Assembly (NCBI GenBank): GCA_038503035.1
Contig: JAVSML010024021.1
Span: forward strand, 670,739 to 734,738
DNA length: 64,000 nt
Direction of reading: 5' to 3'
From: Crocodylus rhombifer
Lineage: Eukaryota; Chordata; Crocodylia; Crocodylidae
Shown: piece after piece, positions 1 through 11,144 of the stretch
How the letters are laid out: every line of letters begins with the position of its first letter
Numbering within the stretch: the stretch's first letter is position 1
Notes under the pieces: generated by a model
Database searches by the model: none
Told to the model about the DNA's origin: nothing
The model's input: the letters and a program-made list of their open reading frames with translations, nothing else
Made by a program: the position numbers and the translations under genes

Positions 1-1890
1 ATTCAGTAAGAGACTACAAGGATTGTAGTGAAAATGGACTTATACAGTATCTCTAATTTGTGAATTAAACTAATGTATGTTTAAAAGTCCTATTAAATGT
101 GTTTTTAGGGTGATATAGAAGACAAATTAGGATGTAAGTTTAGATTATATACACAGATCAAGTTAAATAATATTTCTGGCCTCATCTAGATCAGGATTTA
201 AAGATGAAGCATAAGCAATTGCTAGCTAATACATGGTAACTGACATATTTAAAAATCTAGTTTAGACAAGGCCTTTCACACATACTAAATCATATGACTA
301 GAAACATAGGGGAACAGTTTTAGCATGTATTAAAGTATGTATTACTTGCCTACAGTAGACTTTTAATGTGATTGGTAGCAAAGAGTAAATCCCCCAAGTC
401 TCCCCACCCCCCAACTCTGCACATATCCATGGGAAAGATTGTTGTGGAAGCAAACTAATCATCACTCTGTTCTCCCTGATTTGTCTGTGCACAGAATATC
501 CAAAGTTAACTAGCCATTTCTGATTACTCACAAACCAAGACTGCTTGTTCAAATGTTTTATATACAGTGAAATTGGTTAGGTTTTGGCCTTATCTCTCAA
601 AATACTCTTGAGGTTGCAAATATTTAAGAAATGTACAGAGTACCACGTGCCATTGGTTACATATGTGAATAATACAGGAGACAATTGTAACTATAGATTC
701 TAAGAAATGTGACAGATAAGCATAATTATTTTTTTACATCTACAATGATATTCAATTGAAGTAAGAATATAGCTGTCTTGCCATCTAGTCTCACATTTCT
801 GTAGAGTGGTATCAGAATTGTGGAGTCTTAAAAGTCAGTTTTGGAGTGTTGGGGAAGCCAATTATATAAAATCTGGGTATAGTCTTCACCTGTGGACAGG
901 CATTCATTTCTACTGCTACAAATTTCTGGAACATTTTCTGCAGTAGAAATCTTCCTGAGAGAGGGAGCATACAAGCATTCCAACCTGCAAATATCCCCTC
1001 CCTACTGCTCAAAACAGTTTTGGGGAAGGCTAGGAAAGCAGCAACATGGCAAGAGTCCAGATACAGGGAAATAACCCCACACCTTTTCCATACTGAGGTT
1101 GTCTTGTCTGGGAAGGGCTCAGGAGAAGCTGCAGCTGGACTCTTCCCATGTTTGGAGGAGTCCAGCTAATATTTTTCTCACTACTCTCCAAATCTTCCAC
1201 AGATTGGGGTTCCTGAATTCTTGTAGAAAGCTCAAGAGGGCACTGGCAGGTCAACTCCTTCCTTGATCAGGAAGTGTTTTGCTGTGGGACCTGCACCTAC
1301 CCCCATACCATAATTCCCCTCACTCTGGGGAAGGCTCAGGAGAAGATGCTCTCAATCATGGAAGAATCAAATATTAATTCTAGCAGGAAAAGCTCTTTTA
1401 CAGGTGACAAAGTGGAAGATCTTTCTCATGTAGGGGGTGTATTTACTACACAACACACTGGATCTAGCAACTGGATCTAGCCTGTGTTCTAGCAACTTTT
1501 GCTGAGAAAGTGGTTGTAACTCCTACACGTGGCCTAAGTGTCACTTACTTTATTTGGGCAAAAGGTAGAGCAACCATGCCATGCTTGTCTGACCCCGTTA
1601 GTCTCCACTGTGTTACCCTGTTCTACCTTCCCCTTGACTTTCAACTAAGATGACTAACCACCTCTGTGTTCCCTCTTTTTACACATACACAGAAGTCCTG
1701 GAAAAAAGAGTGGCAGGATCCAAATAACATCCTTTTCCAGAAATCTTATCCTACATACCAGTTCCTGGTTTCCAGGAAAGAACTATACTGAGATGTAATT
1801 TTAGCATAGAACTAGACCTCTTGCTGCTCAATACAGCTTTCTCTACATAGACATTTGTGTAGCCTATACAACAATACAGCCTTTGTTTAA
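1..1890. other. AT-rich non-coding stretch, no gene recognised
   Basis: All frames hold only short open stretches with no protein-like composition and no convincing splice-site pairing. I see no repeat family I can name here. Confidence 0.6.
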
Positions 1891-1897
1891 TGTCTAA

Positions 1898-2120
1898 GGG
1901 CTTGTCCACACATGCAGGCATGTGCGCTTGCAGCAGCTGAAATAGAAGTGGCACAGATTTGAGCCAGAGATTCAGCACACATGCCCGGACATGCACTTTG
2001 CTGTAAGGCAAGTTGTGCCACTTGGGGCAAAATAACCCTGCCAAGCTCCTTCTGGATCTTCAGCCATGGGGGCTGGGGCCCTAGCCAGCAGCTCAGGGCT
2101 ATGTGCCCTCAGAAGCTTCT
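1898..2120 (+). repeat. Fragment of an inverted-repeat DNA element (one end)
   Basis: The stretch begins with GGGCTTGTCCACACATGC, close to the GGGCATGTCTACATG end of the element at 25720 and the GGGTGTATCTACATG end at 12328. It is followed by sequence rich in 'gcatgtgcgcttgcagcagc'-type runs. A matching right end was not found, so this is probably a truncated copy. Confidence 0.35.
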
Positions 2121-2329
2121 GGAGCATGACCATTTGGTATCTGGGGATGCTACCCCTTGTGCTAGATGGACTGCTGAAGCAGCACCCTTAAAATCACTTT
2201 GATAAAGAGGGATTGATCAGTTGGGCAATGTTGTACTGCTGTATTTACAATGTTAAAGCAATTTGGAAGCCTACCACTGTACCCATTAATATAATAAAAT
2301 AAATTCTAAATAGCTATATGTTTTTATGT

Positions 2330-2540
2330 TTACTTTTGGATTTCTTATCACATGGGTGTGTGATAGGGAATGTGGGGTTTGTGGGAGGGGGTGGGAAGGA
2401 GTATGGGTGTATGGGTGGATATGTGGGTGGTTGTGGAGGGATGTTAGGGGGATGCTGGTTGGTATGTGGGTAGGGGTGGGTAGGGATGGGGAGACTGTGA
2501 GTGTAGGGAGACTGTGTGGGGGGCTTCTCAGGAAGGGTGG
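2330..2540 (+). repeat. G/GT-rich low-complexity tract (degenerate GGGTGTATGGGTG-like repeat)
   Basis: The plus strand is almost free of C and repeats loose variants of gggtgtatgggtgg, giving spurious open frames on both strands. Strong strand asymmetry of G over C runs for about 200 bases and ends near the assembly gap, which may help explain why assembly failed here. Confidence 0.7.
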
Positions 2541-2713
2541 GTCCTTGGCCCACCACAGGGCACAGCACCCCACACAGAGCATGAACTGCACCCCATGCAG
2601 GGCCCCAGCCCACCTGTACAGGGTCCCAAACACCCTGGAAGGTCAGAGCCCCCCTGCCCACTCCCCCAGCCCCTGCTGCTCACTCCCCCAGTTCCCTGGT
2701 TGCTTCCCACCCT

Positions 2714-3113
2714 NNNNNNNNNNNNNNNNNNNNNNNNNNNNNNNNNNNNNNNNNNNNNNNNNNNNNNNNNNNNNNNNNNNNNNNNNNNNNNNNNNNNNNN
2801 NNNNNNNNNNNNNNNNNNNNNNNNNNNNNNNNNNNNNNNNNNNNNNNNNNNNNNNNNNNNNNNNNNNNNNNNNNNNNNNNNNNNNNNNNNNNNNNNNNNN
2901 NNNNNNNNNNNNNNNNNNNNNNNNNNNNNNNNNNNNNNNNNNNNNNNNNNNNNNNNNNNNNNNNNNNNNNNNNNNNNNNNNNNNNNNNNNNNNNNNNNNN
3001 NNNNNNNNNNNNNNNNNNNNNNNNNNNNNNNNNNNNNNNNNNNNNNNNNNNNNNNNNNNNNNNNNNNNNNNNNNNNNNNNNNNNNNNNNNNNNNNNNNNN
3101 NNNNNNNNNNNNN
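2714..3113. other. Assembly gap (400 N)
   Basis: Exactly 400 consecutive N bases. The round number suggests an estimated or default gap length. GC-rich, low-complexity sequence flanks it on both sides. Open frames drawn across it are meaningless. Confidence 0.99.
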
Positions 3114-3199
3114 GGGGGGCTGGAGCTCTGCAGTGACCCTACAATTGTCCCTTTCCCCCTCCTTCAACCCTCCCCACCCCCTACTTACCTGTCATGGGG

Positions 3200-3530
3200 C
3201 CCAGGCCCTGGTTGATGAAGCCTGCACCACTGCCTAGCCTACATGGGCAGGCAGTGTGATTCAGCACTGGGGAAAGGGCCAGCCAAAGCATCTCTATGGA
3301 AAACCAAGCCTCCAGTTGCCTCAGGGCATGATCCAGGACTGTGCCCTGCCCTGCTTTTTTTTCCCAGGGTATTTTTAGAAATCTGGATATCCAGGTGGCT
3401 AAACTTTGCCCCTGCACTACAAATATACAGCACGGGGAATGTTTTTTTGTTCCCACACATGCATCTTGCAGTGTCTTGAAGGGGTTTGAGATGCTGCAAG
3501 AGACATCTGTGTGCTCATGTAGACACACCC
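3200..3530 (+). repeat. Dispersed repeat, copy 1 (family also at 54110-54430)
   Basis: The order of blocks matches 54110-54430: a 'ggcaggcag..tg.ttcag' block, 'ggaaagggcca', 'agcatctct', 'gactgtgccctg', a T-run, 'ggggaa..tttttt', then a paired 'cttgca..' segment and a 'catgtagacacaccc' end. The last 100 bases also resemble 43990-44095. The short internal inverted repeat and the end related to GGGTGTGTCTACATG suggest a non-autonomous DNA element. Confidence 0.6.
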
Positions 3531-4211
3531 TAAAACGCCACATGCAAGGAAAAAAGAATTTAGGAGATCACATGCAATAAAAGGATTGCAATAGCAATAA
3601 AAGGATTAATGCCTTCATTTAAGAAGGTTCTGCAGTAGCTGCCCATCAGAGATATTTTTGCATCTAACTCAGAAGCAACTAGCAACTGGTCCTGTTCACT
3701 GTTGCAAGTCAAAGACAGGATTAAATTAACTACTAGTATCTGTCTATATGACAATACTTCTGCTTTTAGTCCATTCACCATTCAAAGTAACTTAACATTA
3801 CCTTTGATTGCAGTGGTGCATAGCCACTGCAATTATTTAGGCTGAGTGCAGGCATTCAAGAAGGCCAAGGTGGAAGCACTCTAAGGTTTGAGTTTTACTC
3901 TAAGTGCCCGTGGTTAAGCTAGGAGGAAGAACACACATTTGGACTTTTAGGGAGGGGAGGAGACTTGAAGCCTGCTTGCAGAACCCAAGTCTAGGAGGTA
4001 GGAAGGGCTTTTACAAACCTTCCAGCATGCCTCTCTGGCTCCCCATGCTGCCAAAGACTCCAGAGTGGAGCTGAATGGCTGAGCCACCACTAATTGTCTT
4101 GGATGCCTAGGTTCTTGTGTGTGTGTCCTAGGTGCCTGCGTTCTGTGTGTGTGTATTGGACGCACAAATCCTGAGCTTCAGGAGGCTGAGCCCCTGAGCT
4201 TCCTTTCAAAC

Positions 4212-4263
4212 AGCCCCTCCCCTACCTGATGCCATCTTGCTACCACCAGGTAGGGGAGGGGCT
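4212..4263. repeat. Perfect 17-bp inverted repeat, 18-nt loop
   Basis: The arm agcccctcccctacctg at 4212-4228 is the exact reverse complement of 4247-4263. The stem is GC-rich, so either strand could form a stable hairpin. It lies in a GC-rich segment (about 3950-4560) that has no recognised gene. It is probably the core of a small inverted-repeat element. Confidence 0.85.
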
Positions 4264-4599
4264 AGTGGCGATGCATAGGGGGTGCATACATAGGGGGTGT
4301 ACCCCTGACTGGCTGCACTTGCCACTTAGGCAATGGGCAGGGGGGGACAAATGGGAGTGCTGGTGCTCCCCCTGCAAGTGCTGGCCAGGGAGTGAAGCAC
4401 CGTTGTGCTCCCAGAAGCAGCTGCAGCCACTCCTGGCATAGACCACGGGAGGCCTCCCCTGGTCCGCAGGAACAGCTGTGGGAGGACACCCCCCCCCAGT
4501 TGCTGACTGGTCACTGGGAGTGCTATTTAAGAGGAAGCTCAGTGGCTCAATCCCCTGAGTCTCAGGCAGACGTGTAAATTGCATGTTTTGTGAAAATCA

Positions 4600-6921
4600 C
4601 TTAATTTTTTTATTTTAATTAAAAATGCAAAACTGTAATTTAAACAGGGCCCTATGTAACAGGCTGCACAACTTACACACACACAGATGTATTCCCCGCG
4701 CTTTTGATCATTAGAACAAATAACATAAGAAGGCAGACCTTAATCCTGTCCAAGTTAACCCAGCTCTCCTGCTGCCAATTTTCTGGGTCCATGGAGAGTA
4801 TGGCAGACCAAGTACTGTGGTCTTGTGTGTTATGCTAAATTTAGATAAGGAGTGGGGTAAGTGGAAATGAAATCATGGTTCAGAGTAATTTGGTCTGAAA
4901 TCTGTTCCTACAACATTTTATACCAGCAACAAATGAGTTCCCCATTAGGTACAACCTTGGGAGAGAAGTGTGGGTCAAACTGAACAGACTGAGATCTGGA
5001 TACAGATGCTTCAAAACAATACTGTACAAGATGAACATGTTGGATAACCCCTTGTGTGAATGCAGCATCCAGAAAACAGCACAGCACTTAGTTGCAATCT
5101 TTACAGATGCCCAGGTGGGGTAGATCGAATCTGCAAACTGAGCAATAATACCAGATGGTGACTCGTAGATGGCTGGAGGGAACAGGTGGGTGGGGATTGG
5201 AAACAGGGGCTTCACCACCTTGGGTCATGGAGAGCCAAGGAGCAGAGCCAGCTTGGGGCTTGGGCAGACCATGCAAGCTCAGGCCAAAGCTAGAGTTGCT
5301 GCCCTTTGAGGTGGGGTAGTGCAAAGCCTGATAGATTGCCAGTGGAATGTGACCTAATGTGAGTCGCAATGGGATCTTGTAAAGATACTCATTACAGCAC
5401 TGTCATCTGCAGTGCTGAGGTCTGATACCACATCCAGAGTTATCCTTCACTGGGATCCACTCTATGTTCCTTGACCATCTGTTCAGTTACAGTTGTAGAG
5501 TGTTTTCTCTGTGCTTTTACCGCACAATAAGTGTAACTCCTTTATCTAGCCTTAACCACTGAACCAAGTACTGAATACTGTGATCTAGTGTATTTATCTA
5601 ATGCACTCATTATGTTTTAAAACAACAATAAAAAGTAGGTATTTTCAGTATAACATTTTCAAGTTATATATTTTAGATCAGCAACTTGTATTTCTTCCAG
5701 GAGCATTGTAAGACGATTCCTGTCTCTCAGAAGCTGTGTTCTAGAACTTTAAAGATCAAGTGCTCAGAAAACATAGGAACAACAATTAAACATTAAAATT
5801 GCATAGATATAAACAATATAGTGACAAATATTGTAGTGAATCAGTGAATTAACTGTTTATTGTTCAGTGTTTTACAGTGTTTAATGAATTCTATTATTAT
5901 GCTACAGTGGCTTCCCTAAATGAAGACATTCTTTACTGTCTTTAATAATGTCTCTCTTACTGAGGGAAAGTAATTCTTTTTTCTTGTTATTTGGTTTGAC
6001 TAAAATCTTTTAAAATTCAATGTGCAAATGTTCAAGATTTGGTATTTTTAAATATCCAAATTGGAACCTTCCCATCACCTCCCATCCCTACATTTAAGCC
6101 TTTTAAGTGAAGCTGTTTATTTTCATTAACTAAAGGCATTGGAGGCCATAGTGATTTCACAAAGATTAAAGCTTCTGAGATTTTGTTTCCCAAAGCTCAT
6201 ACAAAGAGAAATCCTATTAACTTCTTGTATTATTAATATGTCATGTGATATTTGATTTCACAGATCCAGATCAGTATTCATTTTCTGTTCTGTTTATAAT
6301 TTTTCAGAAACATAGTTATTGTAAATGCTAATAAGATTTTTTTAATGACAGGAATTTCAATATATGGGAATATAATTACCAAAAGATTTTATATCATGCA
6401 TTTTAATGATGTAAATTTCAATATATCATTTTAAAGCATTCTGCTTAGAAATTACCTAAAAATTGTATTCCAGATGGGATTGTTTTCTATTATAGAGCAA
6501 ATTGTTCTAGCTGAGAGATTCTGTTCATGAAAAGACAGTAATCATGCAAGAAGGTTATTTCTGGCAAAGAAGTTGTGTAAATATTATGTGCCTGCCCAGA
6601 AAGATCTATCACACTTCTTTTTTTGTGTTGTCCAAATAGTACCAGCCAGGTTACATGTGTTATTGACATAAGCATCTCCCGAGTTTAGGCAAATTGGATT
6701 TTAATGTGGTGCTCATGTGTTCCCTTTTAAAAATAAAGACTGGACAAAAATGTGTTGTCAGGGTGTGGTTTTGTCATAATACAGAACACCCCTTTCATTT
6801 TGCTTAATCTTCATGAATCGCAATCAAATTAGAACCATCCCCTAAACATTTAATAGGCAAGATGACTCAGTATCTCTTGATCATCCTGTTTGTCCAACAT
6901 GATTTCAACATTGTCCTAAAT
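4600..6921. other. Non-coding stretch, no gene recognised
   Basis: Mostly AT-rich sequence with many stops in every frame. The moderately GC-rich part at 4880-5370 shows no domain, splice pattern or known repeat that I can identify. Confidence 0.55.
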
Positions 6922-6926
6922 AGTTG

Positions 6927-7789
6927 TGTGGAAGTACCTAGGAGTGATGTGATGAGTGCTATACCATCCATCTTGACTCTCCTTGACCCTCCTTTCCTCA
7001 ACTTGCCTGCCGTGAATTGGTGTTACTGATGAAAAAGGAAGGGTTCAGTAGTGATCTTCTTCCTAGGGACCCTGGGGATGGAGGTACTCATGGTCTTGAC
7101 AGGATGTTCCACGGGGCTCCACCTCCCCTACACCCCATCCACTCACCAACCAACTGGTGCAGCCTGTGTTGTCCAGGTAGACCCTGATTTCCTGTGGGGC
7201 TGGTATCAGCATAAATTCCTATGGGCTAGCCCAGCTGTTATGGCTGCTGGAATCCCAGCCTTGATTGCGGCTGAACTAACCTTCTGTCTCCTCTTTTCTT
7301 TTCTTTTTTCTCTCTCTGGTGTCCTCCTCCTTGCTTCTGATGAATTTGCTTGGAAATTAGATGCTGGAGGGGATGGAAATGGCTCCTCCCTCCCAGTCTA
7401 ATGCAGGGACGCTGCTTCCCCTGCTCTGGACTCTGGCCCTGAGGCAGCTTCAAGGCTCCTGCTGGCCACTGGAGCCTCCCCACACCAGGTGTGCTCCTCG
7501 CCAGCATGCTCCTCCTCCTCCCTGCCTCTGGGTTTCAGCAAGGCTTTTCAGTCTTCCCACAGTGGTGTCTCTGGCTGCCGTGATTGGCCTGGGATTTCCC
7601 CACCCCAGGAACAGCTGATTGAAGAGCCAGTGTAGTCCCGGCTGATGTGACTGTGATTCCTGCTCTGGTTCCAGTTGAGTGACTGGAGGTAAGTTTCCCC
7701 AGAAGGGGAGGGCTTTGTTTGGGCAGCGTGGGGCTCACAGGGGTTCCCCCACTCACTTCTGATACCTGTGGGGGTTTCTCACTGCCACA
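6927..7789 (-). repeat. 3' LTR of the Gypsy element
   Basis: 863 bases, starting TGTGGAAGTACCTAGG and ending TTCTCACTGCCACA on the plus strand, so TG...CA when read in the element's own direction. It aligns along its length with 11145-12026, including the shared 'ggaccctggggatggaggtactcatggt'-type blocks. The open frames here are shadows. Differences from the other LTR are scattered substitutions and small indels, which indicate an old insertion. Confidence 0.93.
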
Positions 7790-7800
7790 CACCTCCCCCC
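7790..7800 (-). promoter_or_regulatory. Polypurine tract of the Gypsy element
   Basis: The plus strand reads cacctcccccc directly after the 3' LTR, so the minus strand gives ggggggaggtg immediately upstream of it. A G-rich purine run at this position is the expected plus-strand DNA synthesis primer and confirms the minus orientation of the element. Confidence 0.8.
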
Positions 7801-7938
7801 CATAAGTTACCTTGTGGCAACTGGATCCCTTGTATGGTTTTCTGAATGACCTGATGTTCTTCTTCATGACCTTGACATGCCTCCTTGGCCAGCTCCACTG
7901 AACAACAACATCTAGAGAGGATAAAATCTGCTTCAGAA

Positions 7939-8560
7939 TTATCCTTGCTTTCCCAGGACTGCTCTTAGGGCCGTGAGGTGCTGACTCCAATCAGGGATGA
8001 AGATGATGATATCATCGATATAGGCTGCTGCATATGCCATGTGGGGTGCCAGTAAAGTATCCATAAGCCTCTGCAAAGAGGCTGCCATGCCATTCAGCCC
8101 AAAGGGCATCCATACAAATTCGAACAGGCCCCAAGTGGTCCTGAATGTGGTTTTGGCACAGTTGATGGATTGCATTGGGATTTGCCAGTATCCTTTGGCC
8201 AGGTTGAAGGTTGATATATATCTGGCTTCCCCGATTCTCTCAATAAGGTGGGCTATATGTGATATGGGGAAGACGTCAAAGGTTGCTAAGGCATTTACTT
8301 TCTAAAGTCTATGCACAAGCAAAGTAATCCATCTGGTTTGACCACCGGTACAATTGGACTGCAGCATGGGTTTTGGGACAGCTGGATGATTCCCAGCTCC
8401 TGCATTTTTTCAATCTCCTGCTGCACTTCCTGCTGCAATCATTGGGGTGTAGGCCTCCATCTCTCCCGGACTAGTGTACCAGGTGGGGTCCTGCTCTCAT
8501 GTTCAATTCCCTTTGCTTACCCTGAGGTTTCCTGGAACACATCCCGGAAGGCTTCTATTA
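7939..8560 (-). pseudogene. Gypsy reverse transcriptase remnant
   Basis: The open part (7939-8175) holds a palm-domain block with FEFVWMPFGL (about residues 18-27) and the catalytic YIDDI (about residues 52-56, near 8022-8008). Upstream, at 8200-8560, the same protein continues through broken frames with recognisable blocks such as a PVVKPDG-like and a CIDFRK-like motif, and an EAFRDVF segment that normally begins the RT region. Both catalytic aspartates of YIDD remain, but stop codons and frameshifts interrupt the fingers region. The thumb, connection and RNase H parts are absent before the polypurine tract. It lies downstream of the integrase, which defines the Gmr1-like order. Confidence 0.88.
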
Positions 8561-9720
8561 CTTCCTTCAGTTCCTGCTGTTGGCCAGCATCCAGATCTTC
8601 CCCAACTTGCACTTGCTCCTTTAGTATGGGTTCCTCAAGATCCAGGCAGAGGGGTCCCAGTTCCTCTACCATTTCCTCTCTCTGTGCCAGCCAGCCCTGG
8701 GGTGCCTTCCATTCCTTGAGGAGGTTTACATGGTAGATTTGGTGCTCATGACAGTGTCTGGGTTTGAGCACTTTGTAATCTACTGGTCCTACTTGTTGGA
8801 CCACCCTAAATGGGTCTTGCCACATTGTGAGGTGTTTACTTGCTGACGTGGGAAGTGAGACCAAGACCATATCCCCTGGATGGACTGTTTGGGATTTCAT
8901 TTTCCTGTTATACTGAGTCTCCTGCTGTTCTTGCGTAAGTCGCAGGTTGTGGCAAGTGATCCACTGGGCCCTGTTGATCTGGTCTTATAGCTCCTGTTGG
9001 TACCTCTCAGCTACTAACCCTGACCCCGCCAGCCTCTCCCATTCCTCTTGTATGACCTGTAACACCCCCCTAGGACTGTGGCCATAAACTGGCTGGAATG
9101 GGAAGTACTGCATTGACTCTTGTGGGGCATCCCATAGGGCAAACAGAAGTGGTGTTAATATGGTGTCCCATCTAAAGGGGTCTTCCTGTGAACATCACCT
9201 AAGCATCCTTTGGATGGTCCCATTTAGGCTTTCAACTAAGCCATTTATCTGGGATGGTAAACCGATGTTTTTAAGAGGGTGATGCTGAAGGTGCTACAGA
9301 GAGTCTTCATCACATGAAATTGGTCCCCTGATTGGTGAGTATTTCCCATAGTATGCCTACCCTCGTGATCCATTTGAGGAGCTCTTCCACCACGTGAGTC
9401 ACCATAATCAACCTGAGTGGAACTGCCTCTGGGAACCTCGTGGTGTAATCCACTAAAACTAGCATGTATTGGTATCTGCTGTGAGATTTTAGCAGAGAAC
9501 CCACAATGTCAAGTGCAACACATGAAAACAGTGTATCAATTATTGGCATCAGTCACAAGGGTGCCCTCTGCGGCCTCCATTCCTGCACCCTCTGGCACTC
9601 TGGGCAGGCTGCTCCCCATCTCTCCATGTCTTCCTGAAGATGTGACCAAAAGAAATCCTGGACTAGCCTCTTCCGAGTCTTGGTACATCCTAAGTGACCA
9701 CCTAGTGGGGATTCACCGGC
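8561..9720 (-). pseudogene. Gypsy integrase remnant (zinc-binding, core and GPY/F-type C-terminal parts)
   Basis: From N to C terminus on the minus strand: a zinc-binding region around 9590-9720 with GHLG and, at 9592-9606, CPECQ; the catalytic core in the open part 9310-9549 with VALDIVGSL (first acidic residue) and LVDYTTRFPEAVPL; then a C-terminal module at 8600-8900 containing a GPVDYKVL stretch and a HVNLLKEW end, typical of chromodomain-less Gypsy GPY/F modules. The second catalytic aspartate appears as asparagine (ILTNQGTNF instead of the usual ILTDQGTNF). The zinc-binding first histidine is also lost. The C-terminal frame runs directly on into the EAFRDVF start of RT, showing that integrase and RT are fused in the order IN then RT. 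Confidence 0.88.
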
Positions 9721-10049
9721 CAATCCCCATAGGGGTCAGAGAAGTGATGACGGTACCACTAGCTGTTGTTTTACTGCTATATCCTCCTCAACCTTCTGGG
9801 CTCAATATAGTAGCCCCCTCCCCCCCATTCCCTCAAAACTGGAGTGACTCTGGGATGTTCCTTCTCTGGGGTCCTCTGTCCTGAGCTGTCACAGCTCTGA
9901 ATCTTCCCCTTGAGCCTGGTGAAATTGTGCCACAGTGGCCACTTGTTCCATGTTGATACTGTCTCAGGCCACTTCCCTCTGTGGAGTGCAGGTTTCTCCA
10001 GCCCAGCCTTCCACCCTTCTAAGTCACTTTCTCTCCTCAGTCATCCGTA

Positions 10050-10330
10050 CACATTCTAGTACTGTGTAAAATGGACCCCATTCTCATCCCAGGATCATCT
10101 CACAGGTCAGTGCTGGCACCAAGCTGACCCACTGTTCCCCTTGGAACTCCATCACCTTCAAGGGAAGGTAGCAGCTCCAAAACCACATCTCACCACCCAA
10201 TATGCATATCATTACCAAAGGCCAGGCTTCCTTAACTCCAGTCCATGTGGCTAGATCTGCTCAGAGTAGGGACTGGGAGCATCCTGTGTCTAGGTTTGCC
10301 CTTACCGCCCTATCCCCAATCCATGCTGTC
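10050..10330 (-). pseudogene. Gypsy aspartic protease (retropepsin) remnant
   Basis: The minus strand encodes AWIGDRAVRANLDTGCS with the active-site DTGCS at 10276-10290. About 60 codons later comes a CEMILG block (around 10090-10106), matching the conserved ILG segment near the C-terminal end of retropepsins. A stop lies soon after each motif, so the protease is broken. Its position between gag and integrase is as expected. Confidence 0.8.
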
Positions 10331-10429
10331 ACAATGGGATGATCCCATCCTCCCTTGTGTATGATGGAGCCAAAGCTGCAGTCCATGGGGTAGAGCCATC
10401 CGCCTTTTTTCTTTCCTGGTGGCAGTTCC

Positions 10430-10945
10430 CATCAGGGCACAGAGGCCTCACCCAAGACCCCGATCATTCTCCAAGTTGGCAAAAGACTCTGCCAGGTGGA
10501 GGGCTTCCTTGCTGGTCTGGGGTTGGTGTCTCCTTACCCACACCTGGGTGTCCTCCAGGTCCCAGAGAAATTTCTTGAACAGAACCTGATCTATGACCCC
10601 CTTCCTGGCCAAACTGGCTTGCCAGTAACCATTTATTAAGCATGTCCCACAGGCATTGCAGCAGACTGCGAGATCGCTTGACTTCTTTTGACTTTTAGGC
10701 TCAAAATGCCTGTCTATGGCTCTCTGGGGAAATTTTGAGCCTGTATAGGATTGCAGCCTTCACAGTGTCATAATTTCAGGTGTCCTCCCTGAACAGGGCC
10801 TAATAGGCTGCTTGAGCTTGGTCTATCACCAGAGTCCCCAACTGATGAGCCCACTGGGTATGATCCAACCTGGTCTGTAGTGTGGTTCTTTCAAATGCCT
10901 CTATGTAGGCCTTAAGATCATCTTCCCGTGTCATCTGCGGCATCT
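10430..10945 (-). pseudogene. Gypsy gag remnant with SCAN-like capsid segment
   Basis: A candidate gag start region around 10934 reads MTREDDLKAYIEAFERTT, a typical gag opening (EDD..AYI..FE). Across two frameshifts the sequence continues with a DYDTVKAAIL-like block and then VIDQVLFKKFLWDLEDTQVW (around 10540-10597), followed by a helix with SKEALHLAESFANLE. This spacing and pattern (leucine-rich helix, F..L, then W V...P, then E A..L.E) resembles the SCAN dimerisation domain. The SCAN domain is known to derive from gag of Gmr1-like Gypsy elements (Emerson and Thomas). The resemblance is judged by eye. Confidence 0.7.
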
Positions 10946-11123
10946 TAAATAGGGCTGCATCCACTCCTGCTGGTGGGTCCCCTGCAGTTGCTGTATCTCT
11001 AGCACCTACCCTATGGCTTGGACAGCCTGCATTAAAAGCTCCATATGGGCAACTGCTGGCATCTGCATGCCTGCTTTGACCCAGGGCAGGATTTCTAACC
11101 CACTAGCACCAATGTCTCAAAAC

Positions 11124-11143
11124 ACTTCCTGGCCAATACACCA
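11124..11143 (-). promoter_or_regulatory. Candidate primer-binding site
   Basis: One base after the 5' LTR end on the minus strand the sequence begins TGGTGTATTGG. A TGG start close to the LTR is the usual sign of a tRNA primer site. I cannot assign the tRNA; a second TGGTGCTAGTGG sits about 30 bases further in and could be the real site. Confidence 0.4.
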
Positions 11144-11144
11144 C

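Noticed and set aside
2326..3237. Open frames spanning the N run
   Set aside because: They cross 400 N bases and low-complexity sequence; the apparent length is an artefact.
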